In this document: in pieces, positions 36,061-46,631 of the stretch
Layout: each line of letters begins with the position of its first letter
How positions within the stretch are numbered: position 1 is the first letter of the stretch
From: Craspedostauros australis
Lineage: Eukaryota; Bacillariophyta; Bacillariophyceae; Mastogloiales; Achnanthaceae
Length of the DNA stretch: 64,000 nucleotides
Direction: 5' to 3'
Assembly (NCBI GenBank): GCA_026770025.1
Contig: JAMXDE010000020.1
Span: 682,001 to 746,000, forward strand
Made by a program: the position numbers and the translations under genes
Notes under the pieces: model-generated
Databases searched by the model: none
Seen by the model: the letters and a program-made list of their open reading frames with translations, nothing else
What the model was told of the DNA's origin: nothing

Positions 36061-39000
36061 CACTTCAGTGTTGCCCATGCGGCGATGGAGGATCTGATGA
36101 CATCTTGGGTCACATCAGATCGATGTAATTCGTCTGCGTTGCCTTGCTCTGCCTGCGACAGGATGGTCGGGTCCATTCTAGATCTGTTTTTGGCAAGTCG
36201 CTCATTGTTGGTTGCGCAATGCTGGCCTTCCTGCTCGCCCACGGTTCTCTGGGGGGATCGGGAGGTTGTTTGAGTCAGCGCGTTCATAATAAAATCAATA
36301 GAAGACTCTTCATCCTCTCGTGTCGCAAGGTTGGTGTTAGAGGCATCGATTCCGCCTTCTCCGATTTGTGATTGTAATTGTGACGATGAACGTGACGACG
36401 TCTGCGACGCCTCTATCTGTTTGCCTTCGCGTGGTTCGAACATTTCAGAAATCTCCACCTCCAAGTGTCCATCGCAAGCAGTGTGCCCAGCAGCTCCCAT
36501 GGGACGAGCATTTCTGCTGATATCATCATGGGTGCTGCTGCCTTTGGCGGCCGTTACAGCTGCTGCATTCAGCACCGTCTGCGCTGATTCCGTGGGGAAC
36601 TTGTTGTTTGCATCGAAGATAAGCCGAGAACTGAGAGAATAACTTTGAGCGATGGTATTCACTGGGGCGCTGTCGTCGTGGACAGCATCTTCGGCATGTT
36701 CGACATCTCCACGGTCCCCATCAATGGGCACGGCCAACGCCCGGATTCCAACCGCGAGACCTTCAAAATCTGCTCGTTTTGGCCACAGTTGAGGCGCGTC
36801 AACCAATGCGTGGGCCATCAAGTCACCTTGATTCGTTGAAGTCAGCACGCACAGTGCAGAATTGATGGGTGATGAGACACCCATGGCTCTGCTCTGTTGT
36901 GGCGACAGAATTTCTTCAATCGGAACTTCAATGGCAGACAAGCCGGAAATGAATGACGTGCTATCAAACAGCTTGGGGATGGGGTACACTGCGGTCGTTG
37001 CAACGCTGGATGATTGTTCGAGGTGGCGTAAGTTTGGCGTTGAGATTACTTCGACGGGTTCTGTTTGCAGCAGCGGTCTGCTTCTTGGCGACTGGTACAG
37101 ATGCAGACCGAACGTTGATCGCGACTTGTTCACTGCGAAGATGGCCGAACTGAGATACGAGCTTGATCTGGTGGGGGAGTTGGGGTGGATGGGAGAAAAT
37201 ATCGTGCCACCACCACGCAACCCGTTGGTTTGGAATGATGTGAAGTGATCGTCCGTCGAATGGCCGAGCAACCATGCCGTGACGGGCTTGAACGGCATGC
37301 GGCCATCAAATTCCCATACCTTGCCGCCGTCGATGGAGCTGATCCAGAATCGGCTGTCGGTCCTCCAGTCCGTGTGAATTCCACTGATCGAGAGCATTCC
37401 CTCGGTCATCATCTCGTTGGCGCTTGGACTCCATTGGAATGTCGCCTTGTTGCTGCGCAGATCGATGTGGTACAATCCAGTCCCGTTGCTACTCGCAGAT
37501 CTTCGATGGACCGGGTCTGCCGACAGAGTCGGTGCGACGAATGATCTCCCAGCGGCCCAAAGACACATGGGATGCGCTTGTGTGAAGTCCACCAACGTTA
37601 TTTCTTTCAGATGCTGCATCGTGTGCTTCTTATTGTGCATCGGGCATGCAGCATCGACTTCATGGATGACATTCCGTACCGTCTTTTGCGTATGACTCAC
37701 AATCACCAGTTTGGGATCGGTGAAGCTGTTGCCATACTTGGGATGAGCAGCGACACACACGGGATGATACGATCCGAAGAGGCTCGTCATGGAGCGAAGG
37801 TCAATGCGTTGTGTTTCTTTCATGCTGATGTGGCTGCCGCAGTTTCTGCAACTGCAAACGCCGACATTGATCCCCATCTCATCATTTGCGCCCTGCGTCA
37901 CATTGCCATCGTCGTCCATGCTCTCGTCATCAACGCATTGAATTTTCAGCAGACTGACATGGGTACTTGTGCGAACGGCTACCGTGAGTGATCGATTTTC
38001 GACATCCCACGTGCCGCACTGCTTGACTTCAAGAATCGTATCCCCGACATCGACAGAGGTAATAGAAGTTGAAGCTTCGTGCCTCCGTTCATTGGAATTT
38101 GCCGTCTCCTGATTGCAGTTGCGATACTCGGGACGAGCGAAAGGCTGATGGCGGAAAGTGAACGCCGAGAGTCGCAGTCGCTCTTGGAAGTGCCCACATG
38201 CGTGCAGAATGTATCTGCACTTGTCCTTGTGTTGTATTCGGCTGCCATCTGAAGTACGAGTATGACATTGGCACGAGATGCACAGGACACAGTTTCCGTA
38301 TTGCAACGGATCCACATCCGTATCGGGCTGGCTTCGCTTCCAGCCTTTGATGCCTTCGGTCCATTCGATTTCGTCCCTTTCCCCGTCCATGCAAGTATTG
38401 ATGTTATCCAACCCGAACGGGGCTAGATACGCTGGATCTGACGTCATCTGCCGCTGGTGACATATGGGCGTTGCATTCGAAGCCAATCCTGTGCCGTGGC
38501 TTGCTTTCAATTCATTTGACTTCGCATATGGAGCATCATAACTGTCCATGTTCTTGATCATGCGTTCAACGTCGGCGGCACCCCAATCGGTCCTCGTTAG
38601 GATAGCAAGGCGGCCGGCTTGTGTGAAGTGGTCCGCATTCGAGTGTTCATAAAGCGTCCGCGTGGGAACTTCTGGGGACGATGACGATGACGAAGATGAT
38701 CCTGAGGCTATGGTGTGGGCAGAGGTCGACGAGCTTGGTCTCGCAGGTGGCGTTGATCCTGACACGAGCGAAGATGATTCTGATGACGATCGTGCGAGGG
38801 ATGATTGCGCTCGTGCCTTGCGCTCCGGCTGTATTTCCTCCGGCGTAGCATCGCCATTATCACTACGGCGCGATGTGCTGCCTTCGTCTACGGGAGATCC
38901 ATCCTTCACGGTTTGGCCAGCAGGGACGCAGATCGTTTCTGGTGCTCGCTTTCTATTACGGCTCTCAGCATCTTCTCCCGCATCTATGGGCGAACCAGTA

Positions 39001-39365
39001 TTGCCGTCCGCGGTAGCGTCGGCAGGGCCATCCCGCAGCCGACCCTTCTGCCAATGACTCCAGTCCCCCTCCCGCAACACCAGCCGATCTTTGACGAGCC
39101 CTTCATCCAACGTGTAGTTCCACTGCGCCTTCAATCGTGTGATCTCGCTGTGCATGTGATGGATGGGCATGCCAGCAGTGAAGTTCTCCCTGGGCACCCG
39201 CCATGATCTGGCCATCTTTCGTCGCGATTCCTCCCTGTGTGCACCATCATTTCGAAACAGCACGACCGGTGCGCCCAGTTGCTGGAACGACCTGTGCTCC
39301 AGCTTCTCCGCCTCGGAGTCTCCTCCTGTTCCCGATCCGAAGCTTCTCCCTCCGTATCCTTGCAT
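36060..39365 (-). CDS. Large uncharacterised protein, possible beta-propeller
   Basis: One exon of about 1101 residues from the ATG at 39365 (A at -3). An upstream in-frame ATG at 39521 has a T at -3 and adds a Cys-rich stretch that looks like leader. I do not recognise the family. The N-terminal third is charged and Ser-rich, with a run of seven Ser. The middle third has Cys/His pairs (CVLCISCQCH, CSCRNCGSH) and several short strand-like repeats such as TVAVRTSTHVSLLKIQ, CVAAHPKYGNSF, LYHIDLRS and WRTDSRFWISSIDGGKVWEFDG. These would fit WD-like propeller blades. The C-terminal third is disordered. A transcription- or rRNA-related scaffold (TAF1C/RRN6-like) came to mind but is not supported. 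Confidence 0.65.
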   Translation of the reverse strand: MQGYGGRSFGSGTGGDSEAEKLEHRSFQQLGAPVVLFRNDGAHREESRRKMARSWRVPRENFTAGMPIHHMHSEITRLKAQWNYTLDEGLVKDRLVLREGDWSHWQKGRLRDGPADATADGNTGSPIDAGEDAESRNRKRAPETICVPAGQTVKDGSPVDEGSTSRRSDNGDATPEEIQPERKARAQSSLARSSSESSSLVSGSTPPARPSSSTSAHTIASGSSSSSSSSPEVPTRTLYEHSNADHFTQAGRLAILTRTDWGAADVERMIKNMDSYDAPYAKSNELKASHGTGLASNATPICHQRQMTSDPAYLAPFGLDNINTCMDGERDEIEWTEGIKGWKRSQPDTDVDPLQYGNCVLCISCQCHTRTSDGSRIQHKDKCRYILHACGHFQERLRLSAFTFRHQPFARPEYRNCNQETANSNERRHEASTSITSVDVGDTILEVKQCGTWDVENRSLTVAVRTSTHVSLLKIQCVDDESMDDDGNVTQGANDEMGINVGVCSCRNCGSHISMKETQRIDLRSMTSLFGSYHPVCVAAHPKYGNSFTDPKLVIVSHTQKTVRNVIHEVDAACPMHNKKHTMQHLKEITLVDFTQAHPMCLWAAGRSFVAPTLSADPVHRRSASSNGTGLYHIDLRSNKATFQWSPSANEMMTEGMLSISGIHTDWRTDSRFWISSIDGGKVWEFDGRMPFKPVTAWLLGHSTDDHFTSFQTNGLRGGGTIFSPIHPNSPTRSSSYLSSAIFAVNKSRSTFGLHLYQSPRSRPLLQTEPVEVISTPNLRHLEQSSSVATTAVYPIPKLFDSTSFISGLSAIEVPIEEILSPQQSRAMGVSSPINSALCVLTSTNQGDLMAHALVDAPQLWPKRADFEGLAVGIRALAVPIDGDRGDVEHAEDAVHDDSAPVNTIAQSYSLSSRLIFDANNKFPTESAQTVLNAAAVTAAKGSSTHDDISRNARPMGAAGHTACDGHLEVEISEMFEPREGKQIEASQTSSRSSSQLQSQIGEGGIDASNTNLATREDEESSIDFIMNALTQTTSRSPQRTVGEQEGQHCATNNERLAKNRSRMDPTILSQAEQGNADELHRSDVTQDVIRSSIAAWATLK

Positions 39366-39973
39366 GCTTTGGGAACATGCACGGCGCGTCGCAGGTCCCG
39401 CGGACGGATCGCAACCAACCCAATCCACCAGACCTCCGCAGCCTCGATTTGTTCTTTGTGCCTTGAGTTCTTGTGTGTGATGATGGCGACAGGGCACACA
39501 GACATCAAACTCTGACAACATGCAAAAAGAGGTGAAATTGTTTGGTGGCAGATTTTGGCGGGACTCGGCCACATGATTGACTGATTCTTAGTATTGGCAA
39601 CCTGTGAACTAGACGCTCCATGGTACATGCGCTCTACTCTCCGCAGAGGAGATTGATGTGCATCGCTGCTCATGCAATGACTGCAACGTTTCCAACAATC
39701 TACACATAGTACGAGTGCATACGTTCCTCAATTCTACTCTACGACTTATTCTACTCCGCGCGCCCATATGACTTTGCGACTTTGTCATGTCTGTCTTCAT
39801 GATGAATGTGGACGACATGGAACGAGACTCCTCTGGAGGGAGCCATGCTTTGTCGCGGGCTGTGGGTGACGACACCCGAAATCACAACTTGGCTGTGAAT
39901 GCTACAACCTAATGCTGGTAAATGCGAGTGCGGGACTGCTTGTCTCGTGCATCAGCTTGGCGCCTTGATGGGT
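39366..39973. other. Intergenic
   Basis: The 600-bp 5' flank of the unknown gene and 3' flank of the ankyrin gene. No gene is supported. Confidence 0.5.
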
Positions 39974-42451
39974 TCACATCTCGTCTAGTTTGGAGCGCTT
40001 CTTCGGTCGTACCCCGCTCAGCAATGCGACGGTGGGGTCGTTGTCCCTGCTCTTCGCAATACCCATAGCGGTCTCACCTTTGTTGTTCGTGATATCCAAG
40101 TCGATTGTCACATGCTGTGCCTTGACCAGTAGACTCGGCACTGCCACTTCATACCAGCAACTTGCAAGGTGGAGTGGTGTGTTGCCATCGCGATTTTGGA
40201 TGGTCGCGTCCACAGCCTCCGACTCGATTAGCCACTCCACCATGTTGGCATTTACTTTTCTGGCAGCACGGTGCAACGGCGTGTCGCCATCCTTGTTCTG
40301 AATGTTCCCGATCGGTAACGCCGACGCGAATAGGCGGCTCATCGAATCCCCAGGTTCAATACTGAAACCCTGATCCAAATTGTGGTTCGGAACAACCTCC
40401 GTCCGCAAGAGGTTGTAGATTTTGGTGATCTTCATTTCATGGTTGATTTGAAAGAAGCAGTCATCTTCGTGGCAGAGATGTGCTGGAGTGATGCCGTCCT
40501 TGTTCTGGATGCTGAGATCAAATTTATCTTTGTGTGACTCGAGCAGGTACTTCAGAACAGCTCGTGATGGATTCGTGAAAGCAACGTGGAGAGGGGTGTT
40601 GCCATCGTTGTCCTGGACATTGATATGCATCTTCACTTCGTCGGAGTCGAGCAGTGTCTTGACAGCTCCGTGTGTGTCGGCCATGCACGCGAGGTGAAGC
40701 GGTGTCCGTCCATCTTTCGTTGGGAGGTTGGCGTTCAGATTGATTTGATCAGACTCAATCAAAAACTTGACTGCCTCTTCAATCCCCAATCTGCAGGCGA
40801 TATGCAACACCGACTCGCCGTCATTGTTGCGGATATCACCATCGATGGCACCGGCGGCGCACTGGAGGAGATCGAACATACCATAGTCGTGCCTTTCCTT
40901 GAGGGAAAGGTGAAGTATCGTGTCACCGTTCTTGTTTTGGATGGTGAAGTCCAGATAGTCCACTCCCGACTCGCCCAGCCACTCGAAGACTTGCTCGCTT
41001 TCTTTGATAACTGCAACATGTAGCGGCGTGTTGCCATCATTGTTTTGCAGACTCATGCCGACCTTGCTTCCATCTGACTCAAGTAGGTACTCAAGTAAGC
41101 CCAAAAAATCGGAAGAGCACGCAATGTGAAATGCCGTGTCGCCGTTCTTGTTCTTGAAGTAGATCCCATCTTCCACAAACCCTGATTCGACGAGGTATCT
41201 GATGACGTCGACATTGAAGCTCCTGCATGCGACATGAAATGGTGCATGGCCATGCACATTCGTCACTTCCAAATCAATCGCGGTTTTCTTGGACTCGAGG
41301 AGGTATCGGATCAGATCAATGCCTCCAGACCTGCAGGCACAGTGAAATGGCGTCTCACCGTCTTTGTTCTGAATGCCGAATGCAACCTTGATTTTCTCCA
41401 ATGTTACCAAGCGTCGCATCACGTCCAGGAACCCGTGTCGGCACAAAGTATGAAGTGGGGTATCTTGTTCCCTGTTGTCTTGCAAAGTGACATCGATGGC
41501 GTTTGGATACATTTCGGCCAGATACAGGGCCACGTCTTGACGCCAATTCGTGCAAGCGCAATGAAACGGCGTTTCCCCTGCCCCGTTCCTGCAGGAGAGA
41601 TCCACCTTCACTTTGTCCCACTTCACCATGAGCTCAACCAGTTGTCTGGAGGCGTTTCCGCAGGCCAGATGAAACGGAGTATCACCTTGTTCGTCTCGGA
41701 CGTTGGGATCAATGTCGATTCGATCCGATTGAAGCAAAAGTTCCATCGTGCCATTGGTGGAGGTGAGGCAAGCATGGTGGAGTGGTGTCCGTCCGTAGTC
41801 GTCCCGAACGTTCGGGTCGATGCTGACGCCGTCTGCGTTGATCATGCACTCCAAGATGCGCGAATTGTGACATTTGCAGGCATGATGGAGCGGCGTCATC
41901 CCCCACCTGCCCGCTGAATTGCAAATGGTCTTGGTTGGATCGATTTCCACGAGGCGCTTCACCACGGGGAAGTCTTGCCTGAAGCAGGCAACGTGAATCG
42001 CTTGATCGCCATGATGGTCCCGCAGGAGCTGATCGACGTTGATTCCATCTGTTTGCAGCACGTATTCGGCCACGGCAACAGATCTATGCATACAGGCATA
42101 ATGCAGGAGTGTCCGTCCGTACTTGTCCTGCATGTTGACGTCGGCCTGCCCGCGAGTTGATTCGATCACGTATTTCACCATGTCCACATCCCTCTTGCAG
42201 CAGGCGAGCATAAGTGGCGTCATCCCCTGCGTATTGGTTGCGTTCACATCGTCACTCCTCTGATGTGTCTCGATCAAGTACTTGATGACAGCAATTGAAT
42301 CGCCGAGACAGGCACTGTGCAGAGCTGTGCCGCCCGAAACGTCTCGCGCATTCAGGAGATCGCTGGCGTGATCTGATTCCAGCATTGACCGGACCGTCTC
42401 AAGGTCGCCTTGCTGACATGCATCGTGCAGATTCTGGACGAGTTCTGACAT
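39974..42451 (-). CDS. Ankyrin-repeat protein, about twenty repeats
   Basis: One exon of about 825 residues made nearly throughout of ankyrin repeats of 33-37 residues. Each shows DGxTPLHxAC in variants such as GGTALHSAC, GMTPLMLAC, GRTPLHHAC, GDTPFHLAC, GETPFHCAC, GNTPLHVA and GRTPLHLAC. The repeats start almost at once after MSELVQNLHDACQQGD and run to a short basic tail (KKRSKLDEM). Ankyrin stacks are protein-binding scaffolds, and no other domain is present to tell its partner. A second in-frame ATG at 42526 would add 25 residues that do not look like a repeat; 42451 is preferred because the first helix begins there. Long intronless ankyrin proteins are often lineage-specific. Confidence 0.9.
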   Translation of the reverse strand: MSELVQNLHDACQQGDLETVRSMLESDHASDLLNARDVSGGTALHSACLGDSIAVIKYLIETHQRSDDVNATNTQGMTPLMLACCKRDVDMVKYVIESTRGQADVNMQDKYGRTLLHYACMHRSVAVAEYVLQTDGINVDQLLRDHHGDQAIHVACFRQDFPVVKRLVEIDPTKTICNSAGRWGMTPLHHACKCHNSRILECMINADGVSIDPNVRDDYGRTPLHHACLTSTNGTMELLLQSDRIDIDPNVRDEQGDTPFHLACGNASRQLVELMVKWDKVKVDLSCRNGAGETPFHCACTNWRQDVALYLAEMYPNAIDVTLQDNREQDTPLHTLCRHGFLDVMRRLVTLEKIKVAFGIQNKDGETPFHCACRSGGIDLIRYLLESKKTAIDLEVTNVHGHAPFHVACRSFNVDVIRYLVESGFVEDGIYFKNKNGDTAFHIACSSDFLGLLEYLLESDGSKVGMSLQNNDGNTPLHVAVIKESEQVFEWLGESGVDYLDFTIQNKNGDTILHLSLKERHDYGMFDLLQCAAGAIDGDIRNNDGESVLHIACRLGIEEAVKFLIESDQINLNANLPTKDGRTPLHLACMADTHGAVKTLLDSDEVKMHINVQDNDGNTPLHVAFTNPSRAVLKYLLESHKDKFDLSIQNKDGITPAHLCHEDDCFFQINHEMKITKIYNLLRTEVVPNHNLDQGFSIEPGDSMSRLFASALPIGNIQNKDGDTPLHRAARKVNANMVEWLIESEAVDATIQNRDGNTPLHLASCWYEVAVPSLLVKAQHVTIDLDITNNKGETAMGIAKSRDNDPTVALLSGVRPKKRSKLDEM

Positions 42452-43590
42452 CCCTGCACGTGTTCGGCGCGGTTTGCGTATGGCTGGATGGGCGGGTAGG
42501 TGGGTGGAATCAAATGTTACCTGCATGAAGAGAAGCAAATGGAGAGAGCACGCGCGAGTTGTGTTGGCCTACGCGAGGGATGGCTCGTTGGCAGTTCCAG
42601 TTCCATCGATCGATTGTCCTGATCGACTGGGGGCAGCAAGGAACGACACCCTGGTGGCTTCGAAAAGAGAAGGTGGAGGCTGTCACTCACTTGAGTACTC
42701 GTACGGATGGCGGGAAAGGTGTGCAGCAGCGGATGAGAGTGCCTGCGGGTGCAGAGGCTGACGCAGAAAAAGTGGGCGGAGGTTGAAAGGGAAGGCAGAG
42801 TCGCCACTGGGGTACGCAATGCGTTGGAAGACGGCTGGAGTAGGAGCTACGAGTACGACCGATTGTATGAACAGGGCAACAATCGTCAAGGAGGGAAGAC
42901 ACCCATTGTTCTCGTTGTTGGTTGCATTTTCCTTCGTCCGAGACTTCTGAGGATGTCGTTCTCGTTCTCGCGCGAGTGCGTGTGTGCGGATACTCGCCCA
43001 CAACGCAGCGCCATTGTGACGCCGGTTCCACTTCTGTGTTGTTCCATCACGAAATTCGCAACCAACAATCCAATCTGGTCCAGTCCACTCGTGAAACAGA
43101 GAAGATTCGATCGAATAAGTCGAATGGAAGATTCGCGTTATTGTCTTGTGTTCATCTAGGACAGTCTTAATCAGAATCTTCCGTTCTTTCTCTCATATAA
43201 TAAATTATTTCCCATGGCTTACCACACTGAGTACTAGAAATGATATGGTAGTATATCATATATACTATGTATGTGATACTAGTACGGCAACCATTTTGAA
43301 ATCGTGTGAGTCCATTGTATCCTATGAGAATTAATGTAGACGTAGCTGATTTCCAACAACGGATTTGGCCGCCGTCGGTGGTTGTGTTTCGATGAGTGTA
43401 TATTTCTCACTATATTCAATGTAACGAAACAAGTTTGTATAACTGCCGAAATCTAAGTTGCAATATTATGAAGGAGAGGAGAGTAATGATTGTTCTCCTG
43501 TCCTGTTGATGGGGCACCTTGTGGGTGAGTCATTTCATGCACCCATTTCATGCAGCCGGTTCCGGTGCCCTCCAAGTGAGCGCAAAAGAA
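42452..43590. other. Intergenic, 1.1 kb
   Basis: Two TACTCGTA-type motifs (42696, 42848). The stretch 43170-43340 is markedly AT-rich. No gene is supported. Confidence 0.5.
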
Positions 43591-45742
43591 TCACGTCGTC
43601 GTTACATTGTTGTATAGTTGGCTGGTGGTCTCCTGACTTCTGTTTTCTTGCTGTTTCCTTGTCCGCAGCCACTTCAGGTGATTACTCCGGTCGAGTTTGC
43701 CGCTCTCTGTCAGCGGTATGCAATGGGGTGGGATTCCGCACGTCAAGAGAGTGTACTGGCATTCTGTGTGCGATCCTGTTGGTGTTGAGGAATGCAATGT
43801 AACATAATACAATGGAATGCAACGTACGTGGAAAGGTACAGGTGCGGATATGAGTGAGATGTTGGGTGTGGGATGTTCCCAACGTGCGTTGAGAAAAGAC
43901 GAATACGACAGAGGCGATGTGAGTAAGTAGAATAACAGTTTGCAGGTGCGTACTCCACCAGACACAAATCATAATCGATTGTGTGACATTGGAGCTTCAA
44001 TGATGGCACTCGCAGTTGTATTCGTCGAGAAGTTACTTTTGCGTCTGTCTTGTGTGTTTGCACAGCACCGTGCACAGCGCCATCCCGGCTCGTATGTTTG
44101 CACGTACCTGCGAATACTCTCAGATTCTGCGAGTGCGCCCAGCCTGCCTTGATCATTTCCACGACGGATTGGAGCTTGGCATCCTGGAAGCAAAACATCA
44201 TCTTCAAGGTGAATGGCATGACTTGGCTTGTCTGCACAAGCTTTCGGAGCAACTCTAATTGGACTCCTCCGAATTGAAACTTGAGACCCATTCCATAAAC
44301 GACGACCAATACCTCCCCTGGTTTGGAATCGCTTGTTCTCTCTGAAGCGCAGCTCTCGTTGGCCGCAGAACATGTGTACCAAAGATTCCTGATCTGAGTT
44401 CATCCAAGTGGGATGCCATTCCAAAAGGGGTAGGAAGAAGTCGTCAAAGGTCATCAAAGATGAATCCAGAGCAACAGGATAGAATGCAACAGAACGGAAC
44501 AGAGCAGAGGAGAACACAGTGGAGGAGAATCAATGGAGAGGGTTTGTGAGCCAGTGCCAGCCACTGAATCTCGAAAGAGCAGCAGTGCATGGAATTCAAC
44601 CCAATGAGCGCGTTCGTCACTGCATGAATTGACGTGATATCACAAGAGAATGCGGCCTGAGAGCGCACGATCTCCCGGCAATCCAAGTCAATTTGATTGA
44701 AGCCATGCGCGGAACCCGAACAACTTACAATGGAGTTGACATCGTTTGAATCCACCGGGAATGATTCGGACGGGCCGTTGTCATCAAAGGCTGAAGGATA
44801 CGCGACAGTCTCGGAATGGATCATATCCAATGGCCTATGCCGCGTCAAGCAGCACAATACGACCGGCCGCCGCATTTGCCGCGTCGTTCGCTTTGTCTCG
44901 TTGCAGCCGGCAGGTATCGTCTTCCCACAGGACAGAATTTGGATATGGCCCGTCGATAGCTCCGCCAAATCTTGCCATGACAGATCGCAAAGCTCAATGC
45001 ATCGCTTTCCAATTGCGGTTGGCCCGAAGAGGTCTCGTTTCAGCTGATAGTACGCTACCATTCGTTGCGCGGCAGCTTTGGGGTTCCGTGACTCCGTGGC
45101 GCAGATAAAGGAATGGCGGTAGATCGGATTCTTGATGTTGGAGTACGCAACCGACAGCGCTTGATCGAATGCAGGCTTGTCGACAATGCGCGACAGCTCC
45201 ACCTCCAGCTGATCTAGTGACGTTTGTTCTGGTGAATACAGATCCGCAGATCCGCATGCGAGAATAGGAGTCGTGGAATGTTGCTCCGCATTGGAGGTGT
45301 ACTCCGAGGTTGCTATCGTTGTAATGCTGTCCTCATCTCGTCCCTCATTCCGACTGCCCGACGTGCCACCATATTGAGGCCTCTTCTCTGCCACGCCTTT
45401 GCTCGCGTTTGGATCGATCCGCCCCAGCAGCGATGTCCTCTCCGATACCACGTCGGCATCTCCGATGCTGCTGCATTCTTCCGTCACCAGTGATGTTTGA
45501 GATATGCTTTGCGCAAGCGATCCCGCATGAGGAATGTTGCCCAAGGTACCAGCGATCGCCTCTACCCCTGCCTTTGCCTTTGCAGATGATGTGTTTCCTG
45601 CTGCGTTGTCTGCAGGAGCGCTGAGCGATGTTGCTGCGGCCGCAACAGACGCCATCAACCATCCTAGCACTCCGTCGTCGTGAGCGTCCTCTTCATTTCG
45701 GTCGCTTCTGATGGCAGGGCCCTGCCTCTGTATTCTGTCCAT
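43591..45742 (-). CDS. SEC14-like CRAL-TRIO domain protein, three exons
   Basis: Exons 45742-44729, 44393-44108 and 43775-43591 join in phase to about 494 residues (donors GTAAGT and GTACGT, acceptors CAG). The first 190 residues are Ser/Ala-rich and probably disordered. The CRAL-TRIO-like part covers about residues 200-480: a helical start (QALSVAYSNIKNPIYRHSF), AAAQRMVAYYQLKRDLFG, TGHIQILSCG, then exon 2 with WYTCSAANE, VLVVVYGMGLKFQFGG and MPFTLKMMFCFQDAKLQ, and exon 3 with ECQYTLLTCGIPPHCIPLT and NHLKWL. From memory, this final GIP.....T..G.L...NHLKW pattern is typical of a multigene diatom SEC14-like family. Such proteins carry or sense phosphoinositides or other lipids. The CDS starts at the first ATG in frame (45742). 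Confidence 0.78.
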
Positions 45743-46631
45743 CCCCACTCTTTCAGTTTGGAGGGCGTACGAGCTAGAGATGCTGCAACCCAATGGAGCA
45801 GAGGAATAGCGTATGTCCGTGGTGGTGCGTGTATGTCTGTATTATATTCTATTATATTATATGAGTTATGGGGTATAGTGTACAAACAAGGACTCATCCC
45901 ATGTCTCGTCTTGGCCTCCAAGATGACGGAAAGTGCTTTCTTTGTTGTGTGATACGAGCGACGAGTGCGTCGCGTCTCGTCCTCTCTCCATGTTTTTGCG
46001 TGCGTTTTTTGGCGGGAGTTCCTCGGTTTTGGTCGTGTTTCGTGTTCGTTATTTTGCTTTGCTATCAATCCCATACTCGTTCACGAATTATCCAGGACTC
46101 AATCATCGCCCGCCAAAATGCAGACGTGCTGAACACCACCGATCGCATCACCTCATGTCAGATCATGTCACATGCCATCCCTCTCGCTCTCTCTCTTTGG
46201 AGAGTGTATTCATGTGTGAAGGCAATGTTACCTGCTATAATCTACCGCTCTAATCTACTGCTCTTCTATTCTCCTGTCTCTACACGAGCACATGCTCGGA
46301 CTGGGATGAGCACTTGATGCCACTGCCTCCAAGTTGCGCACGCATGCACGTGGATGATCCGTCGGTTCCATCTGCCGCTGTGTAGAGATGCGAGGGGGAA
46401 GCGTCGTGCGAGCTGTGCATTGCCTGTGTTTGTGTGCGTGATTGTGGAGCAACGATGAAGACGGAAGAAGGCGAGCGATGGACCCAAGCGAAGCGGTGAT
46501 GTATAATACAATACAGTACTTTGATGGCGTGAGGGGATATTAGTGGCTTCTTCCTGTTTCGTCCAAGCGAGCTACATGTATTTATCAGGGAGGACTGTGG
46601 CTGGCACAAATCCCGGAGTACGCGGCACTGT
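45743..46631. other. Intergenic
   Basis: About 890 bp between tandem minus-strand genes. A CT-rich run ending TTTGGAGAG lies near 46183-46205. No gene is supported. Confidence 0.5.
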
